Shown here in pieces: positions 26,138 through 33,861 of a DNA stretch of 64,000 nt. The position numbers and the translations under genes are program-made. Positions within the stretch are counted from its first letter, which is position 1. Every line of letters starts with the position of its first letter. The notes under the pieces were generated by a model, which was given only the letters and a program-made list of their open reading frames with translations, was not told the origin of the DNA and did no database searches. The stretch is from Sphingomonas zeae (GTDB lineage: Bacteria; Pseudomonadota; Alphaproteobacteria; Sphingomonadales; Sphingomonadaceae). The stretch covers positions 1 to 64,000 of the forward strand of contig NZ_JACIFA010000014.1 in assembly GCF_014197135.1 (NCBI RefSeq). The letters are read 5' to 3'.

Positions 26138-27361
26138 TTAACGGGTCAGCTGCGCCTCAAACGCCTGCATCGTGCACAGCCCCACGACGCCCCGCGCCTT
26201 GCAGCCCGCGATTGGCAGCACCGCGACATAGGGGGCCTCCGCCGCCGGATCGGCCAGCTTGCGAAGCTGCTCGACCGTCTGCGCGCGATAGAGCGCACGG
26301 ACATAGGCCTGTCCCTGCGCATCGACCAGTCGCTCCAGCACGATCGCCCCGCCCGGCGCGGGATCGTCTTCCGCCAGTCCCGGCACCTTCCAATGCAAAT
26401 CGAGCAGCCCACCCAGGCTCGCGATATTGGTATCATGGCCCGAGATCATGGTCACGACCGGCCCCCGGTCCGTCTTCAGCCCCTGAGCGATCAACGGGGC
26501 AATCCCTGCCATATTGGCCTTGGCGACATAGCGCGGCCGAGCCAGCAGGCGAAATTCCTCGGCATGGAAGACGCCCAGCCGCTCGATATCGGCGGGCGTG
26601 GCGTGGCCCCAGCCGACCTCGGCCGTCGGCTTCCCCTCGGCATATTCCAGCAGCAGGATTTGCGCGGCGGTCGAGGCGCGGTCGACTGCGCCGGTCAGCT
26701 TGGGCCGCTTGTCCGGCTTGGCGGGCGCCAGGCCGGTCGGCTTCTGCCGCACGCCGCAGGTCGGCGCGGCGGGCGCGCAGAGGATTGCATCCAACCGCGC
26801 CAGTTCGGGTGCCAGCCGCTTGTCGAGCGCCGCAAGCCCCGCCTCGCCCCCTACCCCCGCCAGCACCGCCTCGCGTGCGTTGCCAGCATCGAAGGGCACG
26901 GCCCGCTCGTCGATCGGCGAGAAGATCGGGTCGGCCACATCCTGCGGTTTATGTTCGATCGCAACGGTGCAGCCCGGCGCCAGCGCCCCGGCATAAGCCT
27001 CGGCCGTGCGGATCGTGCGTTCATCGCTGTCGGCGACGATCCGGATCGCGGCACAACCCGAGCGCGGCAGCACGCCCGCCGCCGTCCAGATGCGACGGTC
27101 ATAGCCGCCCAGCCGCTCCACGCCCACGCGCCCATGCGGGGTCAGATAGCCGGGCGCGACCGGCCAGCTCGGCCAGGGCTGGTTCGCGGTGCCCTCGGGC
27201 ATGGGGGGCGATTTCGTCGGCGGGCGGACACCGTGCCGCATCAGCAGGACCACCCGGTCGAGCTTCAGCCCCGGCGGTGCGGCGGGCTCCTGTGCCGCTG
27301 CCGTTCCCGCCAGCAACAGGCCCAAGCCAGAGCCCCCCACAAGCCGCGCAAAACTTTTCAT
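26138..27361 (-). CDS. Histidine acid phosphatase (phytase/glucose-1-phosphatase type)
   Basis: Periplasmic protein of 407 residues with a signal peptide ending at AAAQE. The catalytic RHGVRPP (His43) of histidine acid phosphatases follows at once. The proton-donor motif SGHDTN appears near residue 306, as in AppA-type phytases, which carry HD(T/A)N. Cysteine pairs near CAPAAPTC and CKARGVVGLC probably form disulfides. It removes phosphate from phytate or sugar phosphates outside the cytoplasm. It is convergent with the TonB receptor gene and shares its terminator; a paired role in using inositol phosphates is suggested but unproven. Confidence 0.9.
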   Translation of the reverse strand: MKSFARLVGGSGLGLLLAGTAAAQEPAAPPGLKLDRVVLLMRHGVRPPTKSPPMPEGTANQPWPSWPVAPGYLTPHGRVGVERLGGYDRRIWTAAGVLPRSGCAAIRIVADSDERTIRTAEAYAGALAPGCTVAIEHKPQDVADPIFSPIDERAVPFDAGNAREAVLAGVGGEAGLAALDKRLAPELARLDAILCAPAAPTCGVRQKPTGLAPAKPDKRPKLTGAVDRASTAAQILLLEYAEGKPTAEVGWGHATPADIERLGVFHAEEFRLLARPRYVAKANMAGIAPLIAQGLKTDRGPVVTMISGHDTNIASLGGLLDLHWKVPGLAEDDPAPGGAIVLERLVDAQGQAYVRALYRAQTVEQLRKLADPAAEAPYVAVLPIAGCKARGVVGLCTMQAFEAQLTR

Positions 27362-27502
27362 AAAATCCCCCCTCTCTCTTTCCCAGCGTCGGTAGGTCGG
27401 CTGGAAGTCAGGAAAGCGACACAGGCATGAACATTATGTGACAGTGCCAAGTCGCCCGCATCCCCGTTTGACGTGGGGACAGGCGCCGGTCATCCTGCGG
27501 GC

Positions 27503-29311
27503 ATGACCAGTGTTTTCTCCCGTCGCGAAACCCTTGCAGGCATCACCGCCCTTTCCGCCACCGCCTCCGTCCGAGCGGGCACCCCCGCCAGTGATGCAGG
27601 GGCGCTGCTCGATCGCCTGGCTTGGCAGTTGCTCGAACTCTTGCCCGAGCGGGCGACCACGCTGGGGGTGGATACCGGCACCCATGCCGACCTGCGCCGC
27701 AGGCTGGAGGATCGCTCGCCCACCGGCATCTCGGCGCGCCAGCATTTCCTGACCGATGCGCTGAGACAGGTGGCGCAGGTGCCGCGCGCCGGGCTCGATC
27801 CCTCGACGCTGACCAGCCTTGCGGTGGTCGAAAGCGCGTTCCGGACTGCGCTCGACGGCATGGCGCTGCCATACGGGGTCGCGACCATCGGCGACTGGCG
27901 CAATACGCCCTATGCCGTCATCCAGAATGTCGGTGCATGGCTCGACGTGCCGCAGATGCTGGACGGCGACCAGCCGGTGCGCGACAAGACCGATGCGGAG
28001 GCCTATCTCGCGCGCCTCGCCGCCATGCCCGCGCAGCTGGACGGCGAGACGTTGCGCATCCGCCAGGCACGCGAGCAGGGGCTGGTGCCCCCGTCCTTCC
28101 TGCTCGACAAGACTATCAAGGGCATGGCCGCCACCATCGCCGAGGCCGCGAAGGCAGACGGCCCGCTGATCGGCCCACTCGCCCGCAAGACCAGCGCGAT
28201 CCCGGGCGACTGGACGAATCGCGCTGCGCAGATCGTCCGGGCGGCGATCGTGCCCGCGCTTAAGCGGCAATTGGCCGAGTTGCAGGCCGAACGCGCGGTG
28301 GCGGTATCCGCGCCCGGCCTGAACGTCCGCCCCCACGGCCCCGAATGGTATGGCTGGGGCCTGCGCGCCGGGACCACGACGAAGCGCAGCGCCGCCGATC
28401 TCCACGCCATGGGCAAGGCAAGGCTCGCCGATCTCCAAGCCCAGATGGATGCGATCCTGCGCAAGCAAGGGTTGACCCAGGGCAGCGTCGCCGAGCGTGC
28501 CATCGCGTACCAGAAGCGGCCCGGCATCGGCTTTCCCGATGGCGATGAAGGACGGCGGCAGATCATCGCCTATATGCAGGGCCGGATCGATGCGATCCGC
28601 CCGCGCCTGCCCGATGCGTTCCGCCGTTTGGCGCGCGGCCATTTGGAAATCCGGCGTATGCCGCTGGCCCAGGAACCGGGCGCACCCGCCGCTTATGGCG
28701 GTCCCGGCACGATCGACGGCAGCGTACCGGGGAAAGTCTGGGTCAATTTGGGCGATCCGTCGATCCACAACCGCGTGACCATTCCCGACCTCGTCTATCA
28801 TGAAGGGATTCCCGGTCATGTCTGGCAGGGCGAATATGCGCAGCGCCTGCCGCTGATCCGCTCCATCCTGGCGTTCAATGCCTATTCGGAAGGCTGGGCG
28901 CTCTATTCCGAACAGCTTGCCGACGAACTGGGCATGTACCGCGACGATCCCGCCGGTCGGCTGGGCTATCTGATGGGGCTGGCGTGGCGCGCGGTGCGGC
29001 TGATCGTCGATACCGGAATCCATGCGATCGGCTGGTCGCGCGATCAGGCGCTGGCCGAGTTCATCGCCGCCACCGGCCTGCCGCGCAGCAATGCCGAGAG
29101 CGAGGTGGATCGCTATTGCGCCTGGCCCGGCCAGGCCTGCGGCTACGAGGTCGGACGGGCCGAGATCGTATCGCAGCGGACCCGCGCCCAGAAGGCGCTC
29201 GGCCCCCGCTATGATCTGCGCGATTTCGACCAGGCGGTGGTCGATGGCGGCAACGTGCCGCTGAACGTCCTGGCCGAGAATGTGACCCGCTATATCGACG
29301 GCACGCGCTGA
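27503..29311 (+). CDS. DUF885-family exported putative metallopeptidase
   Basis: Protein of 602 residues. The start at 27503 (MTSVFSRRETLAGITALSAT) gives a twin-arginine signal; an upstream in-frame ATG would add 10 residues. DUF885 proteins are widespread in sphingomonads and xanthomonads and carry a zinc-like motif, seen here as HEGIPGHVWQGEYAQ near residue 434, with further conserved acidic residues (FNAYSEGWALYSEQL) about 35 residues on. Peptidase activity is predicted from that motif. The gene is divergent from the phosphatase (140 bp between starts) and convergent, 6 bp apart, with the CLC-channel gene. Confidence 0.88.
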   Translation: MTSVFSRRETLAGITALSATASVRAGTPASDAGALLDRLAWQLLELLPERATTLGVDTGTHADLRRRLEDRSPTGISARQHFLTDALRQVAQVPRAGLDPSTLTSLAVVESAFRTALDGMALPYGVATIGDWRNTPYAVIQNVGAWLDVPQMLDGDQPVRDKTDAEAYLARLAAMPAQLDGETLRIRQAREQGLVPPSFLLDKTIKGMAATIAEAAKADGPLIGPLARKTSAIPGDWTNRAAQIVRAAIVPALKRQLAELQAERAVAVSAPGLNVRPHGPEWYGWGLRAGTTTKRSAADLHAMGKARLADLQAQMDAILRKQGLTQGSVAERAIAYQKRPGIGFPDGDEGRRQIIAYMQGRIDAIRPRLPDAFRRLARGHLEIRRMPLAQEPGAPAAYGGPGTIDGSVPGKVWVNLGDPSIHNRVTIPDLVYHEGIPGHVWQGEYAQRLPLIRSILAFNAYSEGWALYSEQLADELGMYRDDPAGRLGYLMGLAWRAVRLIVDTGIHAIGWSRDQALAEFIAATGLPRSNAESEVDRYCAWPGQACGYEVGRAEIVSQRTRAQKALGPRYDLRDFDQAVVDGGNVPLNVLAENVTRYIDGTR

Positions 29312-29317
29312 GCCGGG

Positions 29318-31057
29318 TCAGTCCTCGCCGAACAGCGCCCGCTGCGCCTTGTCCAGTTCCTCGGCATAGCGACGGCGGACATAGGGTTCGGACAACAGGC
29401 CCAGAACCGTCCGGTCCGCCTCGATCACCGCCATCTCATCGGCTCCGGCGGTGTCGAAGGCGCGCATGACCGCCTGCACATCGGTATCGGGCGACAGCGC
29501 CCGGTCCTGATGGATGGCGAGCGTCGCGATCGGCTCGGCCGGGTCGAGGCCGTCGACATAGGCGCGTGCGGTCTGGACGATCCCGGCATAATGGTCCTGG
29601 TCGTCGACCAGTACGACGCGGCTGGTCGAACCGAGGGGGAAGGCGCGGCGAAACTCGGCGATGCTCCACTTCGCGGGCGTGGCGCGATCGACCCGGCGCA
29701 TCATCCTGCCCGCGGTCAGCGTGCGCATCCAGCCGACATCGCGCGCGCTTTTGATCGTCTCGCCGCGCAGATGAAGCCGCCAGGTCGAGAAGGAATAGCC
29801 AAACGTCTCGCGCACGATGGTCGTGGTGACGAGCGACGCCGCGATCGCGGCCCCCGCCAGCGAAAAGTCGTGCGTCGCCTCCAGAACCAGCATCGCCATG
29901 GTCATTGGCCCACCGACCACCGCCACCGCAAAGGCCGCCATACCGACCAGCGCGGCATTCCGCGGATCGACGACCGGCGATCCCGCTGCCCAACCGATCA
30001 GGTCGGCATAGATATGGCCGAGCAGGCTGCCGAGGAACAGCGAGGCGAAGAACAAGCCGCCGCGAAAGCCGAAGCCCAGCGATACGATCGAGGCGGCGCT
30101 CTTCATGACGAAAATCGCAGCCAGAAAGCTGAGCGGCAGAGCATATTCCAAGTCGAGATGCAGCGCGCCATGTCCCGCCGACAATACCTGCGGGCTCAGC
30201 CACGCGAGCGGGATCAACAGGAACCCGCCGACCACCGGCCGCCATGCCGCGCGAACCGGCAGGCGGCGGGTCAATGCTTCCATTTCGGCCACCGCACGCA
30301 TCAGCGCGATGCCCAGCGCAGCGGCAACCGCACCCAGCCCGGCATAGACGATGTAGTGATGGGTCAGCACCAGCTCGCCTGCGACGGCGTTGAGCAGATA
30401 GGGCTGCGCCCCCAGCATCTGGGCGACGAGCACGCCGGTCAGCGTCGCGGCGGCGACGGGCGCGATGGCGGCAGGGGTATAGGCGCCGATGACGATCTCA
30501 AACGCGTAGAAGGCCCCCGCCAACGGCGCGCCGAACGCTCCCGCGATAGCCGCCCCCGTGCCCGCCCCGACCAGCACGCGCAGATCGCCGCGCCGTAGCC
30601 GGAGCCAGCCGCCGGTGATGGAGGCCAGTCCCGCGCCCAGCTGGGCATAGGCGGCCTCCAGTCCGACCGAAGCGCCAAAGCCGTTGGAGATGATGGTCTG
30701 CCCGGAAATCACCAGGCTGTCCGACCAGGACACGCGCCCGCCATGCAGCGCATTGGCCTCCACCGCGTCGACCAGTCGCCGCTTGCGCGCGCCCGTGACC
30801 CGCGAGAACAGGACCAGCACCAGTCCCCCCAGCGGCAAAGCGAGCAGCCCCCAAGCCGGAACTGCCGGGGTAGCGCTGAGCCGCTGATCACCGTCGAGGG
30901 CGAACAGCACACGGTGCAACCCCAGCGCGATCGCCCCCTGCGCGACGCTGAGCAATCCCGCCGCCGCCCCGATCGCGATGGCGAGCAGGACGAGACTGGC
31001 CTCGCTCGATCGGACCCGGTGGCGGAACCAGGATGGCGAGAGTCGGGGCAAAGACAT
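29318..31057 (-). CDS. CLC-family anion channel/transporter with CBS domains
   Basis: Membrane protein of 579 residues. I use the ATG at 31057 (MSLPRLSPSWF); the upstream open frame is Arg-rich and looks non-coding. About 10-12 hydrophobic helices form a CLC core to about residue 430, followed by a C-terminal pair of CBS-like repeats. Recognisable motifs are altered: the GREGP region reads GASVGLEAAYAQ, keeping the gating Glu, GGxFxP reads GGLFFAS, and I find no GSGIP serine motif. It probably moves chloride or another anion, with CBS regulation. It is convergent with the DUF885 gene. Confidence 0.85.
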   Translation of the reverse strand: MSLPRLSPSWFRHRVRSSEASLVLLAIAIGAAAGLLSVAQGAIALGLHRVLFALDGDQRLSATPAVPAWGLLALPLGGLVLVLFSRVTGARKRRLVDAVEANALHGGRVSWSDSLVISGQTIISNGFGASVGLEAAYAQLGAGLASITGGWLRLRRGDLRVLVGAGTGAAIAGAFGAPLAGAFYAFEIVIGAYTPAAIAPVAAATLTGVLVAQMLGAQPYLLNAVAGELVLTHHYIVYAGLGAVAAALGIALMRAVAEMEALTRRLPVRAAWRPVVGGFLLIPLAWLSPQVLSAGHGALHLDLEYALPLSFLAAIFVMKSAASIVSLGFGFRGGLFFASLFLGSLLGHIYADLIGWAAGSPVVDPRNAALVGMAAFAVAVVGGPMTMAMLVLEATHDFSLAGAAIAASLVTTTIVRETFGYSFSTWRLHLRGETIKSARDVGWMRTLTAGRMMRRVDRATPAKWSIAEFRRAFPLGSTSRVVLVDDQDHYAGIVQTARAYVDGLDPAEPIATLAIHQDRALSPDTDVQAVMRAFDTAGADEMAVIEADRTVLGLLSEPYVRRRYAEELDKAQRALFGED

Positions 31058-31206
31058 GGCTACCGCTATGTCGGCAAATGGGCGAATTCGCCAGCGCCCT
31101 CGGCGGCTATCGTCCAACCGATCGCGATCAGGGCGCCCCGAGCGCCGCGCGGGCCGGGCCGCGCGGCGAGCGTCGGCGGCGGGGGGCCAGCCCCGTGGCG
31201 GACGGA

Positions 31207-31527
31207 TCAATTTCCTTCGGCGTCGACCGTGAAGACGACCGGTCTGCCGCGCGACATCGGATCCCAGCCCGCCGCTATCGCAGAGCGTACGCACCGCGAG
31301 ATGGTCGCGTCATCAAGCTGAAGCCTACCGCGCGGCAGCCCCTTCAAAAGCCGCTTCGGGGCGGGAAATTCGACCAGTGCCTCACGCTTGGCGTCCTGCT
31401 GGAGCAGGGAAATCGTCATTCCCTTCCACCCCTCGTCGTCCGACAGATGTGGCTCGCGCTGTAGGCGCCAGTCATAGGCGACGCCATCGACGTTCACGCT
31501 ACCGGCCTGAATTTGGGACTTGGACAT
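31207..31527 (-). CDS. Small conserved protein of unknown function
   Basis: Protein of 106 residues without signal peptide or membrane segment. The sequence is well ordered, with a likely beta-rich N-terminus (GSVNVDGVAYDWRLQREPHL) and a helical middle (DATISRCVRSAIAAGWDP), and codon use is typical of the chromosome. I recall similar small proteins in sphingomonads but no function. It lies 133 bp from the cytochrome c gene stop at 31661 and about 150 bp upstream of the CLC gene on the same strand, so it may belong to either transcript. Confidence 0.65.
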   Translation of the reverse strand: MSKSQIQAGSVNVDGVAYDWRLQREPHLSDDEGWKGMTISLLQQDAKREALVEFPAPKRLLKGLPRGRLQLDDATISRCVRSAIAAGWDPMSRGRPVVFTVDAEGN

Positions 31528-31660
31528 GGTCCGCCCCTAGCATGGTAATCGGACAGAGGCACTGGTCGCCATCGATCCGCTGGCGGGCGCGCGAACGGCC
31601 TCGACACGACCTCCGGACAGCGGCGGTATCGGATGGCCGACATCCTCCACCGATCATCGC

Positions 31661-32083
31661 CTAATCGAGGGTATAGAGATAGGCCGAGATCGATCGGGCC
31701 TCCGCCTCGCTCAGTCCCTGTTCCGGCATGGCGGTGCCGGGGCGCATCTGCCGGGGGTGCATCAGCCAGCGGATCATCGTCTCGGGATCGTTGGGCAAGC
31801 CGCCCGCAATGTGTCGGCGGGTCGCCATCTTCGACAATGGCGGCCCGACCATGCCGGATGCCCCGGTGATGCCAGGAATATCATGACAGCTTCCGCAGCC
31901 GCGCCGCGTGATGGCGGTGCGCCCGGCATCGACATGCCCGCCGGTGATGGCCTGGGCCTGGGTTCGGCTTCTGGCGCGGGCCTCGACATAAAGCGTCACG
32001 CCGCCGATGAAGGCGGCGAGCACCGCAAGGCCGATCAGCATGGCCAGCCAGGCCAGCGTCGGTGGGACAGAACGTCTAGCCAT
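31661..32083 (-). CDS. Membrane-anchored cytochrome c
   Basis: Protein of 140 residues with one N-terminal hydrophobic segment (about residues 10-33) acting as an uncleaved anchor, then a periplasmic class I cytochrome c domain. The haem site is CGSCH near residue 63 and the Met ligand is probably in RPGTAMPEQGLS. It is the last gene of the oxidase operon and overlaps the CtaG-like gene by 8 nt. It likely shuttles electrons to the oxidase or forms part of it. It is one of three c-type haem domains encoded in the operon. Confidence 0.88.
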   Translation of the reverse strand: MARRSVPPTLAWLAMLIGLAVLAAFIGGVTLYVEARARSRTQAQAITGGHVDAGRTAITRRGCGSCHDIPGITGASGMVGPPLSKMATRRHIAGGLPNDPETMIRWLMHPRQMRPGTAMPEQGLSEAEARSISAYLYTLD

Positions 32084-32948
32084 GGGCCGTCCTCAACAGA
32101 CGTCGCATGACGATCAGCGCGGCCCCGGCATGAACCAGGCCGCCCGGAACCCACATCAGGAGTCCCGCCAATTGCTGATCCTCGGCGGGTGTCAGGCCCC
32201 AGGGGGCAAGGCCCAGCCTGGCATAGCCAGCATACCAGGGGCTGGTCGCGAAGGCCATCAAGGCCCCCAGCGCGCCCGAGACGATCGAGGTCGCGACCAA
32301 GCACAGCGCAGCGGTCCCGGCGGCCGTGTGACGGCCCAGCATCGCGCTCCAGAAGAACAGGGCGCTGACGAGGAACGACAGATGCTGCGCGGCGTGCCAC
32401 CCGTCATGGGCGAGCGCCAGGTCGAACAGCGCGGGCGCGTGCCACAACCACAATGCCGCTGCCTGCACCAGCGTGGCGGTGAACGGCGCGGACAAGGTGC
32501 GCCATGGCACCGCCACGGCCGGCGACGCGACCAATCGACCGATCGCCCGCCGTCCCGCCGCCGGAAAGGCCCAGAGCATCACCGGCAGCGGCCGCGACAA
32601 CACCAGCAACGGGGCGGCAACCAGCATGATCACCTCATGCTCGAACATATGCGCGGCAAAGGATCGCTCCCCCGCTTCGTGGAGGGGCGAGACCAGCGCG
32701 ATGCCGAGGATCAGCCAGCCCGTGCCGAACAGACGCGCGTTCCGCCCCCATCGCTCCATGCCCTGCCCCGAACGCCTGGCCAGCCGCCGCCATCCGACCA
32801 CGAAGAGCAGCAACGCGACGAGCAGCGGGACGATGATCCCGGGATCGAGCGTCCAGCCCGGCGGCTCATCATGCGGCTGTCCGGAGTCATGTGCCCAAGC
32901 CGGGGCGGCAAGGAGCGCGGGAACGACCGCACCGATCAGGCGACGCAT
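32076..32948 (-). CDS. ctaG: CtaG-type (caa3_CtaG) cytochrome oxidase assembly protein
   Basis: Protein of 290 residues with a signal-like N-terminus ending AWAHD and about seven further hydrophobic helices. This is the caa3_CtaG family (DUF1404-like) found with caa3 oxidases, unrelated to the Cox11 protein also called CtaG. Conserved His residues lie in AAHMFEHEVIM, LWLWHAPALFDLAL and GWHAAQHLSFL, which suit copper handling for the CuB or CuA centre. The start at 32948 was chosen for the signal peptide; an ATG at 32960 is 4 codons upstream. It overlaps the small membrane protein upstream and the cytochrome c gene downstream. Confidence 0.87.
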   Translation of the reverse strand: MRRLIGAVVPALLAAPAWAHDSGQPHDEPPGWTLDPGIIVPLLVALLLFVVGWRRLARRSGQGMERWGRNARLFGTGWLILGIALVSPLHEAGERSFAAHMFEHEVIMLVAAPLLVLSRPLPVMLWAFPAAGRRAIGRLVASPAVAVPWRTLSAPFTATLVQAAALWLWHAPALFDLALAHDGWHAAQHLSFLVSALFFWSAMLGRHTAAGTAALCLVATSIVSGALGALMAFATSPWYAGYARLGLAPWGLTPAEDQQLAGLLMWVPGGLVHAGAALIVMRRLLRTAHG

Positions 32949-33244
32949 GGCGGCACCCATAAGACAGCGAGCGTCTGAAACCCAATGGCGAGCGCGAAGA
33001 AGCCGGCCACCAGCATGGCCGACCGCGCAAGCCAGACATTTGAGAGCGAACTCCGCCGCGTCCGATACGGCCAGCCGAACCAAAGGGCGCCGAGGCAGAC
33101 CGCGAGGCTGGCAGCCCCCCAGGCCACACCCAGCCCGGATCGCCCGCAATCGCTGTGCAACACCGCCGACAGACCCTGCTCGAACACGAACCAGGTGACA
33201 GGCGGCACCGCCAGGGCGGTCCAGGCGCGGGCGCCAAGCCTCAT
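32936..33244 (-). CDS. Small three-helix membrane protein of the oxidase operon
   Basis: Protein of 102 residues with three hydrophobic segments (about 10-27, 45-60 and 78-97) and little else. The ATG at 33244 overlaps the stop of the subunit III gene as ATGA, and the 3' end overlaps the CtaG start by about 12 nt, so it is clearly part of the operon. Its position corresponds to subunit IV or a small accessory protein in other caa3 oxidases, but no motif proves this. It could equally help assembly. No function is known to me. Confidence 0.7.
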   Translation of the reverse strand: MRLGARAWTALAVPPVTWFVFEQGLSAVLHSDCGRSGLGVAWGAASLAVCLGALWFGWPYRTRRSSLSNVWLARSAMLVAGFFALAIGFQTLAVLWVPPCVA

Positions 33245-33861
33245 AGCGCCCGCGGCGCCCAATAGATCAGCGCATAAAGCGGCATCCAGGTCAGGACGAC
33301 GAAGCTCCAGTAATTGGCATTGTCCTCCACATCCGAGAATTGGTCGTCGCCGATCTCATGAGTGAACAGCCAGACCGCCTGCACCGCGCATTCGGCCCAT
33401 TCGGTCACGATATGCGTCGTGTGCAGAACCAGCAGCAACCACAACACCGAGCCATAGCCGTCACGATCCCACGACACGCCCAGATGCGCAAACTCGACCC
33501 CACGCAGCGCCATCAGGATCAGGCCGATCAGCACCATCCCAGCCACTCCCCAGCGCACCGCCGCCGCCTTCTTGGCGCGGGCGCAGCGCAGCACCCAGAG
33601 GTTCGGCACCGTGCTGAGCGCCAGCGCGGCGGTGAAGATGCCGCTCCACAAGAGCCCCGGCAGGGCGTCGCCCGCCGGCGGCCAGGTGGGGCTTTGCGTC
33701 ATCAGATAGAGATAGGCTGCCGCCGCCAGCGCGAAGCCCGTCCCCTCAATCACCATGAAGCCGATATTGCCCCACCAGACCAGGTGCCGCGCGCCAATGG
33801 CACCCGACGGCAGGCTCGACACGTCCGCGACGACCTGGAATTCGCGGGGGGGCGTGGTCAT
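33241..33861 (-). CDS. ctaE: Cytochrome c oxidase subunit III
   Basis: Protein of 206 residues with about five hydrophobic helices, the short form of subunit III typical of caa3 and quinol oxidases (mitochondrial-type subunits have seven helices and about 260 residues). Family features are FMVIEGTGFALAAAAYLYL and LLLVLHTTHIVTEWAE. The start at 33861 overlaps the subunit I stop (ATGA) and the stop overlaps the next start in the same way. Subunit III stabilises the oxidase and its proton uptake. A much longer open frame continues upstream through the subunit I gene, but it is out of register with that gene and is not coding. Confidence 0.88.
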   Translation of the reverse strand: MTTPPREFQVVADVSSLPSGAIGARHLVWWGNIGFMVIEGTGFALAAAAYLYLMTQSPTWPPAGDALPGLLWSGIFTAALALSTVPNLWVLRCARAKKAAAVRWGVAGMVLIGLILMALRGVEFAHLGVSWDRDGYGSVLWLLLVLHTTHIVTEWAECAVQAVWLFTHEIGDDQFSDVEDNANYWSFVVLTWMPLYALIYWAPRAL

